A stretch of 64,000 bases of DNA, from positions 109,977 through 173,976 of the forward strand of contig NZ_JAOQJU010000004.1 in NCBI RefSeq assembly GCF_025567385.1, written 5' to 3'. The position numbers were made by a program, and so were the translations under genes. Position 1 is the first letter of the stretch, and each line of letters starts with the position of its first letter. The notes below the pieces were generated by a model, which was not told the DNA's origin, ran no database searches, and saw only the letters and a program-made list of their open reading frames with translations. Source of the stretch: Claveliimonas acetigenes (lineage in GTDB: Bacteria > Bacillota > Clostridia > Lachnospirales > Lachnospiraceae). Of the stretch, positions 41,701 to 50,147 are shown in pieces.

Positions 41701-44700
41701 CAGGCGGTCTTTACGGTAAAGGCAGGAACTAATTATCAGTATCTGGTGGTAATCGGAGGATTCTTCCGTGCAGCAGGAACCGGGTATATGACCTGCTTCC
41801 AGTTAGAAGAAGGCAATGTAGCAAATCCATTTAACATGATGGAAAATGGTGATTTTGAATATGCGGCTTCTTCCGGCTCTATGGATCCGGCAACTTTCAC
41901 CGGACTGCTTACCAGCAGCAGTTGTGCAGACGGCAGAGTACAGGGAACCACAGGAAAGAACGGAAACTGCCGGTATGGAACTCATTCCCTCCACATTTAC
42001 GGGCAGCCAGGTAAGCGGAAAGGATTCTGGAAACGTATTCTTGTAAATGGAGATGAAACGGATGTATTCTCTGTTAGCGGCTGGGCAAAAGGGAAAGCCG
42101 TACCCGGCAAAGAATTCGGATTTACGGTAGGATTTGAGTACACGGACGGAACCTATAAATGGAGCAGCATTCCTTTCAACCCCTATATATCCGACTGGCA
42201 GTTTGTGAATCAGTCAATTTCACCGAACGACCAGGTTAGTGATACCGCGAAGAAATACCGCGCTATTCATTTCCATATCTATTATGGGGATAATGCTAAC
42301 GATGTTTACTTTGACGGAATCCAGCTTATGCGAGATGACGGAGAGAGTTATGTCTATGATGATGACGGTAATCTGATTTCTGCAAAATCTGCGGCAGAGA
42401 AGGCAGGCTTTGCTCATGACAAAAATGGGAACTTAAGCAAAATGTCTGATATTACGGGGACATCTTTTGAGTATGGTTACGATACAAAACAGAATTTAAA
42501 ACGAGCCGCAAGCTCGGAACAGTTGGTCTACCAATTCGAGTATGACAGTAAAGGCAACCCGGTTCGCACCCATGCCTACGGGGATAAACGCCGCGGGGCA
42601 GTACTGGCGGAACGACTCTATTATATCCGGGAAAAGGTATCCGGGAAATATCTAACCGTGCCAAATAGCAGCACAGCCAATGGCACGGCAGTGCAGCTAC
42701 AGCCATTCAGCAAGAGTAATAATCAGAAATGGAAAGTGGTGGATATGGAGGCGGGCTATTATGTTCTCCTGCCAATGCACAATACCTCGCTGGCACTGGA
42801 TGTTTATAACGGCAACGACGGTGATGGTGTGAAGGTACAGATCTACACCAGGAATAACCGGGATTCCCAGAAGTTCAAGCTACTCTCCCAGTGGAGGGGC
42901 GAGTATCAGATTGCAGCGAAATGCAGTAAGGATAAGAGGGTTCTCACCAATGCGGAGAATACCACCAGCGCAGGGGCGTTAATCACCACCTGGGGAGCCA
43001 ATGAGGCTTACGACCGGCAGAAATGGTATTTTGAGCCGGCGGATTGGCCCGTAATTTCTGATGAACCGGAGGATGGCAGTATCTTTGCGATTCGTGCAAG
43101 GCACAGCGGGCAGTACCTGGACGTGCCGGGAGGATATCAGACGGAAGGACTGGGTCTTCAGCAGTATTACAATAATGGCAGTGAAGGGCAGAGTTTCTAT
43201 TTTCAGAAAGAAGAGGGAACCAGTAACTATTCCCTACATCCTTTGTGCGCGCCGGGAATGGCGCTGACAAGGATTGCAAACGATTCCGGCATTAACAGAC
43301 CGGCAATCGTATTGCAGACTTATTCCGGCACGAACCAGGCGCAGAAGTTCCAGTTCGTAAAGGTAGGAGATGTCTATGCCATCTATAACCCACAGTCTGC
43401 AGAAGGTATGGGAATTGTAGGAGGTGCAGAGAACTCCGTGGGCAGCGGTGCAAGAGTCGTGACAAATGGAGGAGACATCTCCACTTATGCAGACAATAAA
43501 CTGTTCCTTCTGGAAAACCGTGGGAAGCAGATTGCATCTTCCATGACTTATACGGCGGACGGAAGGCAGGTAGCTTCTGTGACAGACGCCAGGGGATACA
43601 CTACGCGGAATACCTATGACAGTGCCGGAAGGCTATTAACGAGTGTGACGGACGCCAGGGGAAATAAGACCGAGTATACGTATGAGGCTGCCAATGACCG
43701 CCTGAAGAGTGTGAGCATGGCAGTGAACGGGCAAAGGATCAGCAATACTTACACCTATGATAATTCCGACCGCCTGAGCAGTATCAACCACAATGGAACG
43801 GTCTGCTCCTACGAATATGATGACTTCGGCAACAAGGCAAAGGTAAAAATAGGCGACACGGCGTTGGAAAGTTATACGTACCTGCCCAATAATGGACCGC
43901 AGAAGACCCTGACTTATGCAACCGGCGAGACGTTCGAGAACGCCTACGATAATGACTTTCGCCTGATTTACCGCACGCTGACGGACAGCGCCGGGAAAAA
44001 GAGCATCCTGGACTGGAATACTTACGATGCTTATGATAAGCTCCTGCGCCATGAGGATCGAGTGCAGAATATAACTTACAATTATCAGTATGACCTGATC
44101 GGACGCCTGACGGCAATGGATACCAGCAAAACCCAGAAGCTGCGCCTGTCCTATGATAATAAAAACCGGTTGGAGAAGATTGTGAGCCAGATCGGAGGAA
44201 GTACAAAGACGACAGGCTATATTTATGGAAATGTAAGCGGCGGGGAGAAGCCGGGGCTGATGTACGGAATGCGCGTGGACAACTACCGGAGGAGTTATCT
44301 GTTCTATGACCAGATGTCCAGGTTAAAGGAAAAAAGAATCGCCCTCGGAGCAGGAAAGAACTACTATACCAGTTATACTTATGTGAAGGGACAGAAAGAC
44401 TGGCAGACGACGACCCTGCCGGAGAGCATTAAAAACGGAAGCAATACCCTCACTTATAGTTACGATGCAGTGGGAAATATCACACGGATCCAGGAAAATG
44501 GCGTGAATAAGGCGTACTATAGTTATGATCCGCTGGGCAGGCTGACATTGGAAGATAATCTGTGGTTAAATAAAACATTCCGCTACTATTACGACGCAGG
44601 AGGAAATATCCTGTCAAAGGAAGAATATGCAAGGGGAGCATCAGGGACGGAGAAAAAAAGCATCTCCTATACCTATGGAAACAGCCAGTGGAAAGATCAG

Positions 44701-45822
44701 CTGACAGAATATGACGGCTATTCGATCCTCTATGACAGAATGGGGAATCCGGTTACCTATCGTAATGGCTGGAAAATGACCTGGGAGAGAGGACGGCTGC
44801 TGAAATCTGTTTCCCTGACGCCTTACAGGATCACCTATGATTATAATGCAGACGGTAAAAGGGTAAAAACCCAGGTTTATCAGAGTGAACAACTCAAAAA
44901 GGAGAGTGAATACTTCTGGAATGGCGATCAGATTGTGGCGATCGCAGATAACGGTAAGCTGCTACAATTCACCTACGACCAGGATGGGAATCCGTTCTCT
45001 ATATCACAGGGAAGTAATACTTATTACTACCTCTACAATCTTCAGGGGGATGTAATTGGTTTGATTGACAGTGAAGGGACGCAGGTGGTAAGCTATCAGT
45101 ATGATACCTGGGGAGTCCCGGTGTCCACGACGGATACTACCAGTATGAAGATTGGTACGCTGAATCCGTTCCGCTACCGTGGATACTGTTATGACGAAAC
45201 GACAGGATTCTATTACCTGGGAAGCAGGTACTATGACCCGGTAGTTGGAAGGTTCGTCAATGCTGATGATGTGGATGTGCTGGGAGTGGAGAAAGATCTG
45301 CATGACAAGAATCTGTATGCCTACTGTGATGATAATCCGGTGAATAGGTCTGACAAAGAGGGCGATGTATGGCAATTGGCGCTGGCGGGCGGGGGAACAT
45401 TAGCAGTAGAAGCTGGATTTTCCATGAGCGCTCTGGGGAGTGCAGTTATGGCTGGACTAGGAGCAATAACGCCGGTTGGCTGGGTCGTGATTGCGATAGG
45501 TGCTGCCGTGGTAGGTGGGAGTATTGCATACTCTAAAGCAAAGTCAAGGTACCGTCGAGAAGAGAAGAAAAAAGTACAACCCCAAGAAGAAAAAAAGGTA
45601 AAGGAGCGAAGCAAGCTTCCGCCGGGGAAACGTAAAAGGTATAAAACCAGAAAGCAAGCAGAGCAGGCAGCGAAAAGAGAATTGCGGAAAGTAAACAGAA
45701 GTAGAAAAACAAAAAAACAGGTTTTAAGGAATGAGCGGCATGTAGGTAGTAAAAACACTCAACCACATTTTCATCCTGGAGAAAGTCATGATCATTATTA
45801 TTACCCGAGACGTTATTACTAG
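38737..45822 (+). CDS. Giant RHS/YD-repeat polymorphic toxin with lectin domains
   Basis: 2,361 residues. No signal peptide. Regions: N-terminal charged part; DNRLRE-like domain (~310-500; SNIMDTFVREKYPSS); RHS N-part (~527-580) and YD repeats (~600-870); two CBM-like beta regions (~858-1200; MNTRFEDGLNNWQLYGG); two ricin-B-like lectin regions (~1292-1600; GKYLTVPNS...NQKWKV, GQYLDVPGG); YD repeats (~1603-2130); RHS core ending FRYRGYCYDETTGFYYLGSR then RYYDPVVGRFVNADD (~2176). The last 185 residues are a variable tip: a Gly/Ala hydrophobic hairpin (~2213-2271), then a basic region ending PHFHPGESHDHYYYPRRYY, a His-rich motif seen at the end of other RHS toxins (recall). Activity unknown. Followed by its likely immunity gene. 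Confidence 0.9.
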   Translation: MNTNVINKTKEEKILTEQKEKRNANTKYFLTENHGGIAAVYPYPVHFEEDGEWKEIDNTLQEENTEEAGYQNKASHFKVKFAKHGNSKKLVSVKLEEHKISWGLEPEEKNAAEASLRSVEETGGGETAIFRIYGEKVPSAEEETQESSLASDGDEAIEEPAAGSGDTPLAAQEDTAAWNHRQMQIERARGGGIYENVREGMDLQYILEGERLKENIILKKKEAAAIPIRFRIRHKGLTVEQEGQGSIRFCDSKNPEKEIFRMAAPYLYDRAGGQSGQASYQLETGEKDETVLTIKLDREWLESEERQYPVTVDPGLETSRTVSNIMDTFVREKYPSSSAAGSWGSFVVGNNSSYGKCRAMLKFNTLPAIPEGAVIYDANVCIWQYGFSANNGQSFYVEAHEIKTGEAGEWHSSTATWNKQPEYEAEVLDFAKMENVEAQSVIAPKQFHVTKLIRKWYEGNNYGILLKAQSEDVLADARFVASEYAVGDGTGITSSMFPAGTIYYRDSVGIEDYYSYHEQNVGRAGTVHVNDFNGNLVLVHPDTQFTGNLFPAGLSHVYKLSNRKIDKSLGLGWRLSAHQELLGTGIQDYPYRYIDEDGTSHYFYKDTTDNNKWKDEDGLGFVITQVSSGDTESYRKIETKDKTVLTFRQDGYLSKETDPNGNTITYTYTNIGGKNCLTKITNAAGKTISLQYGTDDRLQYLFDEAGRRFLFTYEDDNLKSITYPDGKTSRYGYDVGSRANVLKYVKAPDEYEMEYDFVSDCGTVRVSHIKEKKGQKTGQEIHITYKDGNMTVFEEPGLDGMLSGLAENTGDASLDNRIYTYQFDSSGRPTCICDQDGNAASYGYFKEGQKNNKLSSQGSTMKPVLNRLMNTRFEDGLNNWQLYGGTSSQIQVVSGNKLGYVGDKSVKVVRTESGSGELGVLQTIQLEEGKTYTVSAYMKADSITAGSDGKLGLIVRALNNAGSWETLAESDGVREKTDAGIDNGWRRDQAVFTVKAGTNYQYLVVIGGFFRAAGTGYMTCFQLEEGNVANPFNMMENGDFEYAASSGSMDPATFTGLLTSSSCADGRVQGTTGKNGNCRYGTHSLHIYGQPGKRKGFWKRILVNGDETDVFSVSGWAKGKAVPGKEFGFTVGFEYTDGTYKWSSIPFNPYISDWQFVNQSISPNDQVSDTAKKYRAIHFHIYYGDNANDVYFDGIQLMRDDGESYVYDDDGNLISAKSAAEKAGFAHDKNGNLSKMSDITGTSFEYGYDTKQNLKRAASSEQLVYQFEYDSKGNPVRTHAYGDKRRGAVLAERLYYIREKVSGKYLTVPNSSTANGTAVQLQPFSKSNNQKWKVVDMEAGYYVLLPMHNTSLALDVYNGNDGDGVKVQIYTRNNRDSQKFKLLSQWRGEYQIAAKCSKDKRVLTNAENTTSAGALITTWGANEAYDRQKWYFEPADWPVISDEPEDGSIFAIRARHSGQYLDVPGGYQTEGLGLQQYYNNGSEGQSFYFQKEEGTSNYSLHPLCAPGMALTRIANDSGINRPAIVLQTYSGTNQAQKFQFVKVGDVYAIYNPQSAEGMGIVGGAENSVGSGARVVTNGGDISTYADNKLFLLENRGKQIASSMTYTADGRQVASVTDARGYTTRNTYDSAGRLLTSVTDARGNKTEYTYEAANDRLKSVSMAVNGQRISNTYTYDNSDRLSSINHNGTVCSYEYDDFGNKAKVKIGDTALESYTYLPNNGPQKTLTYATGETFENAYDNDFRLIYRTLTDSAGKKSILDWNTYDAYDKLLRHEDRVQNITYNYQYDLIGRLTAMDTSKTQKLRLSYDNKNRLEKIVSQIGGSTKTTGYIYGNVSGGEKPGLMYGMRVDNYRRSYLFYDQMSRLKEKRIALGAGKNYYTSYTYVKGQKDWQTTTLPESIKNGSNTLTYSYDAVGNITRIQENGVNKAYYSYDPLGRLTLEDNLWLNKTFRYYYDAGGNILSKEEYARGASGTEKKSISYTYGNSQWKDQLTEYDGYSILYDRMGNPVTYRNGWKMTWERGRLLKSVSLTPYRITYDYNADGKRVKTQVYQSEQLKKESEYFWNGDQIVAIADNGKLLQFTYDQDGNPFSISQGSNTYYYLYNLQGDVIGLIDSEGTQVVSYQYDTWGVPVSTTDTTSMKIGTLNPFRYRGYCYDETTGFYYLGSRYYDPVVGRFVNADDVDVLGVEKDLHDKNLYAYCDDNPVNRSDKEGDVWQLALAGGGTLAVEAGFSMSALGSAVMAGLGAITPVGWVVIAIGAAVVGGSIAYSKAKSRYRREEKKKVQPQEEKKVKERSKLPPGKRKRYKTRKQAEQAAKRELRKVNRSRKTKKQVLRNERHVGSKNTQPHFHPGESHDHYYYPRRYY

Positions 45823-45837
45823 GATTATATAGTGATG

Positions 45838-45878
45838 AAGAATTAATGGTTATAGAATTACTATAACCATTAATTCTT
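45838..45878. repeat. 18-bp perfect hairpin between RHS gene and immunity gene
   Basis: Arms 45838-45855 and 45861-45878 are perfectly complementary around a 5-base loop (AATTA). The arm starts AAGAATTAATGGTTATAG. No T tract follows, so it is not a standard terminator; an RNA stability or processing element is likely. Confidence 0.75.
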
Positions 45879-45947
45879 AAGAAGCAAAGAGGTGTGAAAG
45901 TGAAAAAATGAGATGTTTTATAGTCTAAGGTGAAGGAGAAAAGCAGC

Positions 45948-46352
45948 ATGAATAGTAATATTGAAGAAGAAATTGTTGATAGTTACTATCAGAAAAGATG
46001 CAGAGAAAGAATTAAATGGGAATTAAAGACACCAAGAAGAAGAGATGATGGAATCTGGAAGATGCGCTTAAAAAAATATTTGGACGAAGATAAAATGCAT
46101 CATTTGGAATATCTTTCGATAGAACAATTAAAGAAAAAAATATTGAAGTTAGGAGGGAAGGAGACCGCATATTTAATTTCAATATATTTTGTCGGAGAAA
46201 TTAATATTGCTGAAGGAATCGAAAAGGCACGCAATGATGATATGGGATGTATTTTATATTTTGGAAATGGTATAGGGTATTATCATGAAGGTGAACTGGG
46301 AAAAAATCCGCCAGAATTTTTAATGTTGAATGAAGTGAACGATAAGAATTAG
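45948..46352 (+). CDS. Candidate immunity protein for the RHS toxin
   Basis: 134 residues from the ATG at 45948, with AAGGAG in front. Position directly behind the toxin tip, small size, AT-rich composition and the presence of a degenerate paralogue downstream all fit an immunity protein. Conserved-looking blocks: RCRERIKWELKTPRRRD and CILYFGNGIGYYHEGELG. No named family recognised. Predicted cytosolic. Confidence 0.6.
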   Translation: MNSNIEEEIVDSYYQKRCRERIKWELKTPRRRDDGIWKMRLKKYLDEDKMHHLEYLSIEQLKKKILKLGGKETAYLISIYFVGEINIAEGIEKARNDDMGCILYFGNGIGYYHEGELGKNPPEFLMLNEVNDKN

Positions 46353-46404
46353 AATTTCTTTATGGCGAAAGATGGACAGTAGTCATTGAAAGGGGAAAAT
46401 TTAT

Positions 46405-46703
46405 ATGGAAGATATGGAAAAAGAACTCATAAAAAAATTTGTAAAAAAATCTAAGCAAGAAAGAATTCTTTGGGAATTGGGTTCACCTAAAAAAGGGAAG
46501 AGATGATAAAGTATCTTTTTGAATTAAGCGCTGCTTCGGATGTCTATTATATGGGGGAAAGTTATATCGGACATTTATTTTTGGAACAGGCGGCGGAAAT
46601 AGGAGTTGTCTGTATTATTTATTGTGGAAAAGGAATTGGCTATTATCAGGGAGAACCAGGGTATGGAGCTCCACCAAGATTTATGTTATTAGCAGAAAAG
46701 TAA
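46405..46703 (+). pseudogene. Frameshifted paralogue of the candidate immunity gene
   Basis: First frame (46405-46506) encodes SKQERILWELGSPKKGKR, matching RCRERIKWELKTPRRRD of the intact copy, then stops. A second frame (from 46503) encodes CIIYCGKGIGYYQGEPGYGAPPRFMLL, matching CILYFGNGIGYYHEGELGKNPPEFLML. A middle segment of ~40 residues is missing. So this is a broken second immunity gene, a sign of past tip replacement. Confidence 0.75.
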
Positions 46704-46713
46704 AGTTGGTTAG

Positions 46714-46755
46714 AAACAGGAAGTGGCCGCCACAATCCGGCTGCTTCCTGTTTTC
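46714..46755 (+). terminator. Terminator after the immunity module
   Basis: AACAGGAAG...GCCG pairs with CGGC...CTTCCTGTT, followed by TTTTC. Confidence 0.75.
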
Positions 46756-46757
46756 AT

Positions 46758-46985
46758 ACTAATATAGGAAATTCCTGTGGATTTCCTATATCACAAAATG
46801 CTCCGCAGGATGCGCACGATGTGCAAAGGAAGGCTGCTTGTAGCAGCCGCACATCGGCGCCGCAAAGCGGAGCAAGGTCTGCATTTCATTTCGGTCGGTG
46901 CTAAGCGGACATCTGCAAGATGTCCAGCACCCCTCAAGGATTGAGGAATATAGGGAGTTCAAGGCAGACTTGTCCGCTTTGTTTT
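46758..46985. repeat. Structured region upstream of the holin gene (family D, copy 2)
   Basis: Starts with the family D hairpin (46758-46825). It continues with GATGTGC/GCACATC around GGCTGC/GCAGCC, AAGCGGACA/TGTCCGCTT (46903-46911/46971-46979) and inner hairpins ACATCT/AGATGT and CCTCAA/TTGAGG. No ORF. About 230 bases of dense inverted repeats separate the immunity module from the lysis genes. Confidence 0.6.
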
Positions 46986-47043
46986 TCAGTATGTAAGGTG
47001 AGTTGCCAATGGCAGGTCATCTGCAAGAAAGAAGGTGAGAAAT

Positions 47044-47502
47044 ATGAGACAAATATTTATGGCTATAAACGGTATTGTAGGCGGTATCATCGCCGCCTGC
47101 TTCGGCGGCTGGGATACGGTACTGCAGACGCTGGTGTTATTTATGATAATTGACTGGGTTACCGGAGGAATTCTTCTTCCGGCGGTATTTAAGAAAAGTC
47201 CGAAGTCAGAAAATGGTGCGCTGGAGAGCCATGCGGGGTGGAAGGGGCTATGCAGAAAATCTATGATGCTGCTCTGTGTGCTGATAGCAGTCCGGCTGGA
47301 TCTGTTGATGGGGACAGGCTATTTGAGGGATGCGGTGTGCATTGGGTTTATTGCAAATGAAGCCCTGTCTATTGTAGAAAATGCAGGACTTATGGGTGTG
47401 CCGCTGCCGGGCAGTTTGAAAAGGGCGGTGGATGTACTGCAGAATAAAAGTATGAATCTGAACGGAAATTGTGAAAGAAAAGAGGTGAGAGAGAATGAAT
47501 AA
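47044..47502 (+). CDS. Phage-type holin (toxin secretion/phage lysis holin family)
   Basis: 152 residues from the ATG at 47044; AGAAGGTGAG is upstream. Membrane segments: INGIVGGIIAACFGG, LQTLVLFMIIDWVTGGILLP, and a third in MLLCVLIAVRLDLLMG. The IDWVTGG pattern and the later GFIANEALSIVENAGLMGVPLP are typical of the Holin_4/TIGR01593 family, which includes TcdE-like holins that release large clostridial toxins. It overlaps the endolysin by 8 bases. No phage structural genes are near, so it belongs to the toxin locus rather than a prophage. Confidence 0.88.
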   Translation: MRQIFMAINGIVGGIIAACFGGWDTVLQTLVLFMIIDWVTGGILLPAVFKKSPKSENGALESHAGWKGLCRKSMMLLCVLIAVRLDLLMGTGYLRDAVCIGFIANEALSIVENAGLMGVPLPGSLKRAVDVLQNKSMNLNGNCERKEVRENE

Positions 47503-48346
47503 AACAGAAAATGCGGCAGCATTTATGACAAGGATAGCAAATGACGCTTCTCATGGATATGATCAGCTTTACCGATGGGGCGAGAAGGGAGACTATGACT
47601 GTAGTTCGCTGGTGATTACTTCCTGGCAGAATGCCGGGGTTCCGGTGAAGAACGAAGGAGCGTCCTATACAGGAGATATGTATACGGTGTTTTTAAAGAA
47701 AGGCTTTCAAGACGTGACAAAGAACTGTAATCTTGCCACAGGAGGTGGCATGAAACGGGGAGATGTCCTGTTGAATCATGTACACCACACGGCAATGTAT
47801 CTTGGAGATGGAAAGATTGCACAAGCATCTATGAATGAAAAGGGAACGGTTACAGGAGGGCAGCCGGGCGACCAGAAGCAGCTTTGGGGACAGAAGGGAG
47901 AGATTAATATTTGCGGATATTATAATTATCCCTGGGATTGTGTGCTGAGATATAAGGAAAACCTGGTGGGTGCGGACGAGGAGGCCCATGCGGGTAAGGG
48001 TGGAGCCCTTGTGATCGACGGCTCCTTTGGTCCTGCGACTGTAAGACGTACCCAGCAATTCCTTCATACAACACAGGACGGAAGAATCAGTAACCAGCCT
48101 TTGGAGAACAAGAAATATCTGCGTGCGGCAGATACAGGCTGCTGGGAATTTAAGATAAATGGCTATCGGGCAGGTTCCGAGGCAGTCCGGGGAATGCAGA
48201 AGCTGTTTGGGGCGAAGACTGACGGCTGGTTCGGAAAGAAATCGATTCTGTGTATGCAGGGATTTTTAGGGACAACGCAGGATGGTTCCATGGGGTCTGA
48301 GACAGTGAAAGTGTGGCAGAGGTATTTGAATAAGATGGAGGCTTAG
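47495..48346 (+). CDS. Endolysin: NlpC/P60-like amidase/peptidase with peptidoglycan-binding repeats
   Basis: 283 residues. N-terminal catalytic domain with RWGEKGDYDCSSLVITSW (Cys36) and LLNHVHHTAMYLGDGK (His), the Cys/His arrangement of C40-type peptidases. C-terminal half has peptidoglycan-binding-type repeats (DGSFGPATVRRTQQFLHTTQD; DGWFGKKSILCMQGFLGTTQD). No signal peptide, as expected if the holin provides access to the wall. Immediately coupled to the holin, giving a two-gene lysis cassette. Confidence 0.88.
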   Translation: MNKTENAAAFMTRIANDASHGYDQLYRWGEKGDYDCSSLVITSWQNAGVPVKNEGASYTGDMYTVFLKKGFQDVTKNCNLATGGGMKRGDVLLNHVHHTAMYLGDGKIAQASMNEKGTVTGGQPGDQKQLWGQKGEINICGYYNYPWDCVLRYKENLVGADEEAHAGKGGALVIDGSFGPATVRRTQQFLHTTQDGRISNQPLENKKYLRAADTGCWEFKINGYRAGSEAVRGMQKLFGAKTDGWFGKKSILCMQGFLGTTQDGSMGSETVKVWQRYLNKMEA

Positions 48347-48359
48347 GATGATAGGCCAA

Positions 48360-48530
48360 TAATTACTGGAACGACAATCTGTTCTCCGTGTCACTGGGAA
48401 ATGCTACTTACTATTACCTTTACAATATCCAGGGAGATTATAATTGGTTTGATTGACAGTGAAGGGACACTGGTAGTAAGCTATCAGTATGATACCTGGG
48501 GATCCAGTGTCCAAGACGGAAAAAACATAG
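48360..48530 (+). pseudogene. RHS core remnant 1
   Basis: About 125 bp (48395-48521) closely match the RHS core at about 45010-45130 (LYNxQGDxIGLIDSEGT, SYQYDTWG), with frame disruptions and no start. The homology ends abruptly before the zincin-like gene. Leftover 3' end of a displaced RHS tip cassette. Confidence 0.8.
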
Positions 48531-48558
48531 ATAGTATTTTTATCAGGGAGTGAATAAA

Positions 48559-49629
48559 GTGCATATATGGTATTTAGAAAACTGGAAAGAATGGATCGAT
48601 TTAACTAAAGATAGTCATAGAAGTGGGTTACGGATGCGGTTTGACGCAGAAGTAGATATTCAAGTAAAAGAAGTGTGCAAAAATTTTGCAAAATGGTTAA
48701 GAAAGGAATTCTTTTTTCCTATTAGAGTTTATGTATATATAAAAGCACTTTATCGAATTAAAGCAAGAGATGGGGAGTTTGTTGTGGGGACTTTTCTTTG
48801 GCCGGCGGATTATGATACGGAACCGCATATAAGAATTGCGGCAGGTGATTATCAGGAATTAAAGAAAAAAAGAGGAGAAGAAGAGGCGATGTGGGCAATA
48901 TTGGAAAGTATTGCCCATGAATTAACACACTATTTTCAGTATGTTAATGGTATTTCTTTGACGAAAATGGGGGAAGAAAGACAGGCCACAATGTATTCGG
49001 ATTATATATTAAGTGATTATGATGAATATTTAGAAAAGGGAAAAGTGGTAAAAAGTAAAAAAGATATTTGGAAAAGTTATAGATGGGAAGAAAATATTAA
49101 TTTTGAAAAAAGAAGCTCAAAGATGGGAATGCAGTTAAAATTTGATTCTGAAATAGATAGTGAAGTACGTAAAGTCTGCAAGGCATTTGCTGCATTTTTA
49201 CGGAAGGAGTACTTTTTTCCGATAAGACTTCAGGTTTGTGTAAAGAAGACTTCAGAAATTATTGATGCGGATGGAAACAAAGTAATCAGCACATTACAGA
49301 AAAATGAAGACGATTATACTATTCAACCGCGTATATTTGTGGCAGTAGGAAAATATGCAAAATTTTGTAGTAAATGGGGCAGAGAAGAAGCTTTGAAAAA
49401 TATTTTGATTACAATAGGGCGTGAGTTGACTTATTATTTTCAATGGATTAATGCTGTTGAGCTGACTCCGGTTGGTAAAAAGAGACAGGCAACCAGGTAT
49501 GCAAGGAAAGTTGTAAATGAGTTTATTGAAGCCGATAAGCAAAAAAGCCGAGAAACCAGCCTAGACCGCACCACCCAAGTAAAAGAGGACACAGAAAATA
49601 TTGATATGAAAGGGAGTAAGTTGTTTTGA
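48559..49629 (+). CDS. Duplicated zincin-like protein (first repeat intact, second degenerate)
   Basis: 356 residues from the GTG at 48559 (AGGGAG upstream). Two halves are homologous: each has W..DL/...RSG..MRFDAEVD..VKEVCK.FA.WLRKE(F/Y)FFPIR and a C-terminal helix. In the first half IAHELTHYFQY is an HExxH zinc site. The second half has GRELTYYFQW, with both His replaced. The start of half 2 is about residue 165. A third copy is the next gene. Cassette immunity protein, decaying peptidase toxin or adaptor are all possible. AT-rich, unlike the RHS core. Confidence 0.6.
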   Translation: MHIWYLENWKEWIDLTKDSHRSGLRMRFDAEVDIQVKEVCKNFAKWLRKEFFFPIRVYVYIKALYRIKARDGEFVVGTFLWPADYDTEPHIRIAAGDYQELKKKRGEEEAMWAILESIAHELTHYFQYVNGISLTKMGEERQATMYSDYILSDYDEYLEKGKVVKSKKDIWKSYRWEENINFEKRSSKMGMQLKFDSEIDSEVRKVCKAFAAFLRKEYFFPIRLQVCVKKTSEIIDADGNKVISTLQKNEDDYTIQPRIFVAVGKYAKFCSKWGREEALKNILITIGRELTYYFQWINAVELTPVGKKRQATRYARKVVNEFIEADKQKSRETSLDRTTQVKEDTENIDMKGSKLF

Positions 49630-50105
49630 GAAGGTTATGGGAATGTAAAGATTGGAGTGCTTTTTTAGATACTGATTGCAGAAAAGGAATAAGATTACGT
49701 TTTGATAAAGCAGTGGATAAAGAAGTAAGGCGGGCTTGTAAAGAATATGTTTTCTGGCTCAGAACACAATATGATTTCCCGATGCGGGTACCAATTTACT
49801 TTAAAGCATCAAAACAAGTGATTACGTCAACAGGAGAAAAAGGTTCAGCTCTTTTTTTCGGACCTTATGATAAATCTATAGAGCCATATATAAAAGTTTC
49901 GGTGGGGGATTATCAGGAGTCATTGGAGAGAGTCGGAAAAGATAATGCGTTGGCTGGAATCTTACATTCAATTACCCATGAACTTTCACATTACTATCAG
50001 TGGATCAAAGATTATGATATAGATATAGAAAAGAGTGAACGTCAGGCAAAATATTATGCGACAGTAATTGTTGAGGATTATGCAGAAACACGAGAGCATC
50101 CATAG
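49626..50105 (+). CDS. Zincin-like protein, third copy
   Basis: 159 residues. The TTG start overlaps the previous stop (TTGA). Homologous to both halves of the preceding protein (CKEYVFWLRTQYDFPMRVPIY; VSVGDYQESLERVG). Zinc motif ITHELSHYYQW is intact. No signal peptide. The tandem arrangement (active-degenerate-active) and its place behind an RHS core remnant suggest a family amplified within the cassette array. No named family recognised. Confidence 0.6.
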   Translation: MRRLWECKDWSAFLDTDCRKGIRLRFDKAVDKEVRRACKEYVFWLRTQYDFPMRVPIYFKASKQVITSTGEKGSALFFGPYDKSIEPYIKVSVGDYQESLERVGKDNALAGILHSITHELSHYYQWIKDYDIDIEKSERQAKYYATVIVEDYAETREHP

Positions 50106-50147
50106 AAAGAGTTGTCATTAAGCTAATCCTGTTTTGTATCCCTATAA

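Noticed and set aside
47044..48346. Prophage
   Set aside because: Only holin and endolysin are present; no terminase, capsid, tail or phage integrase genes nearby.
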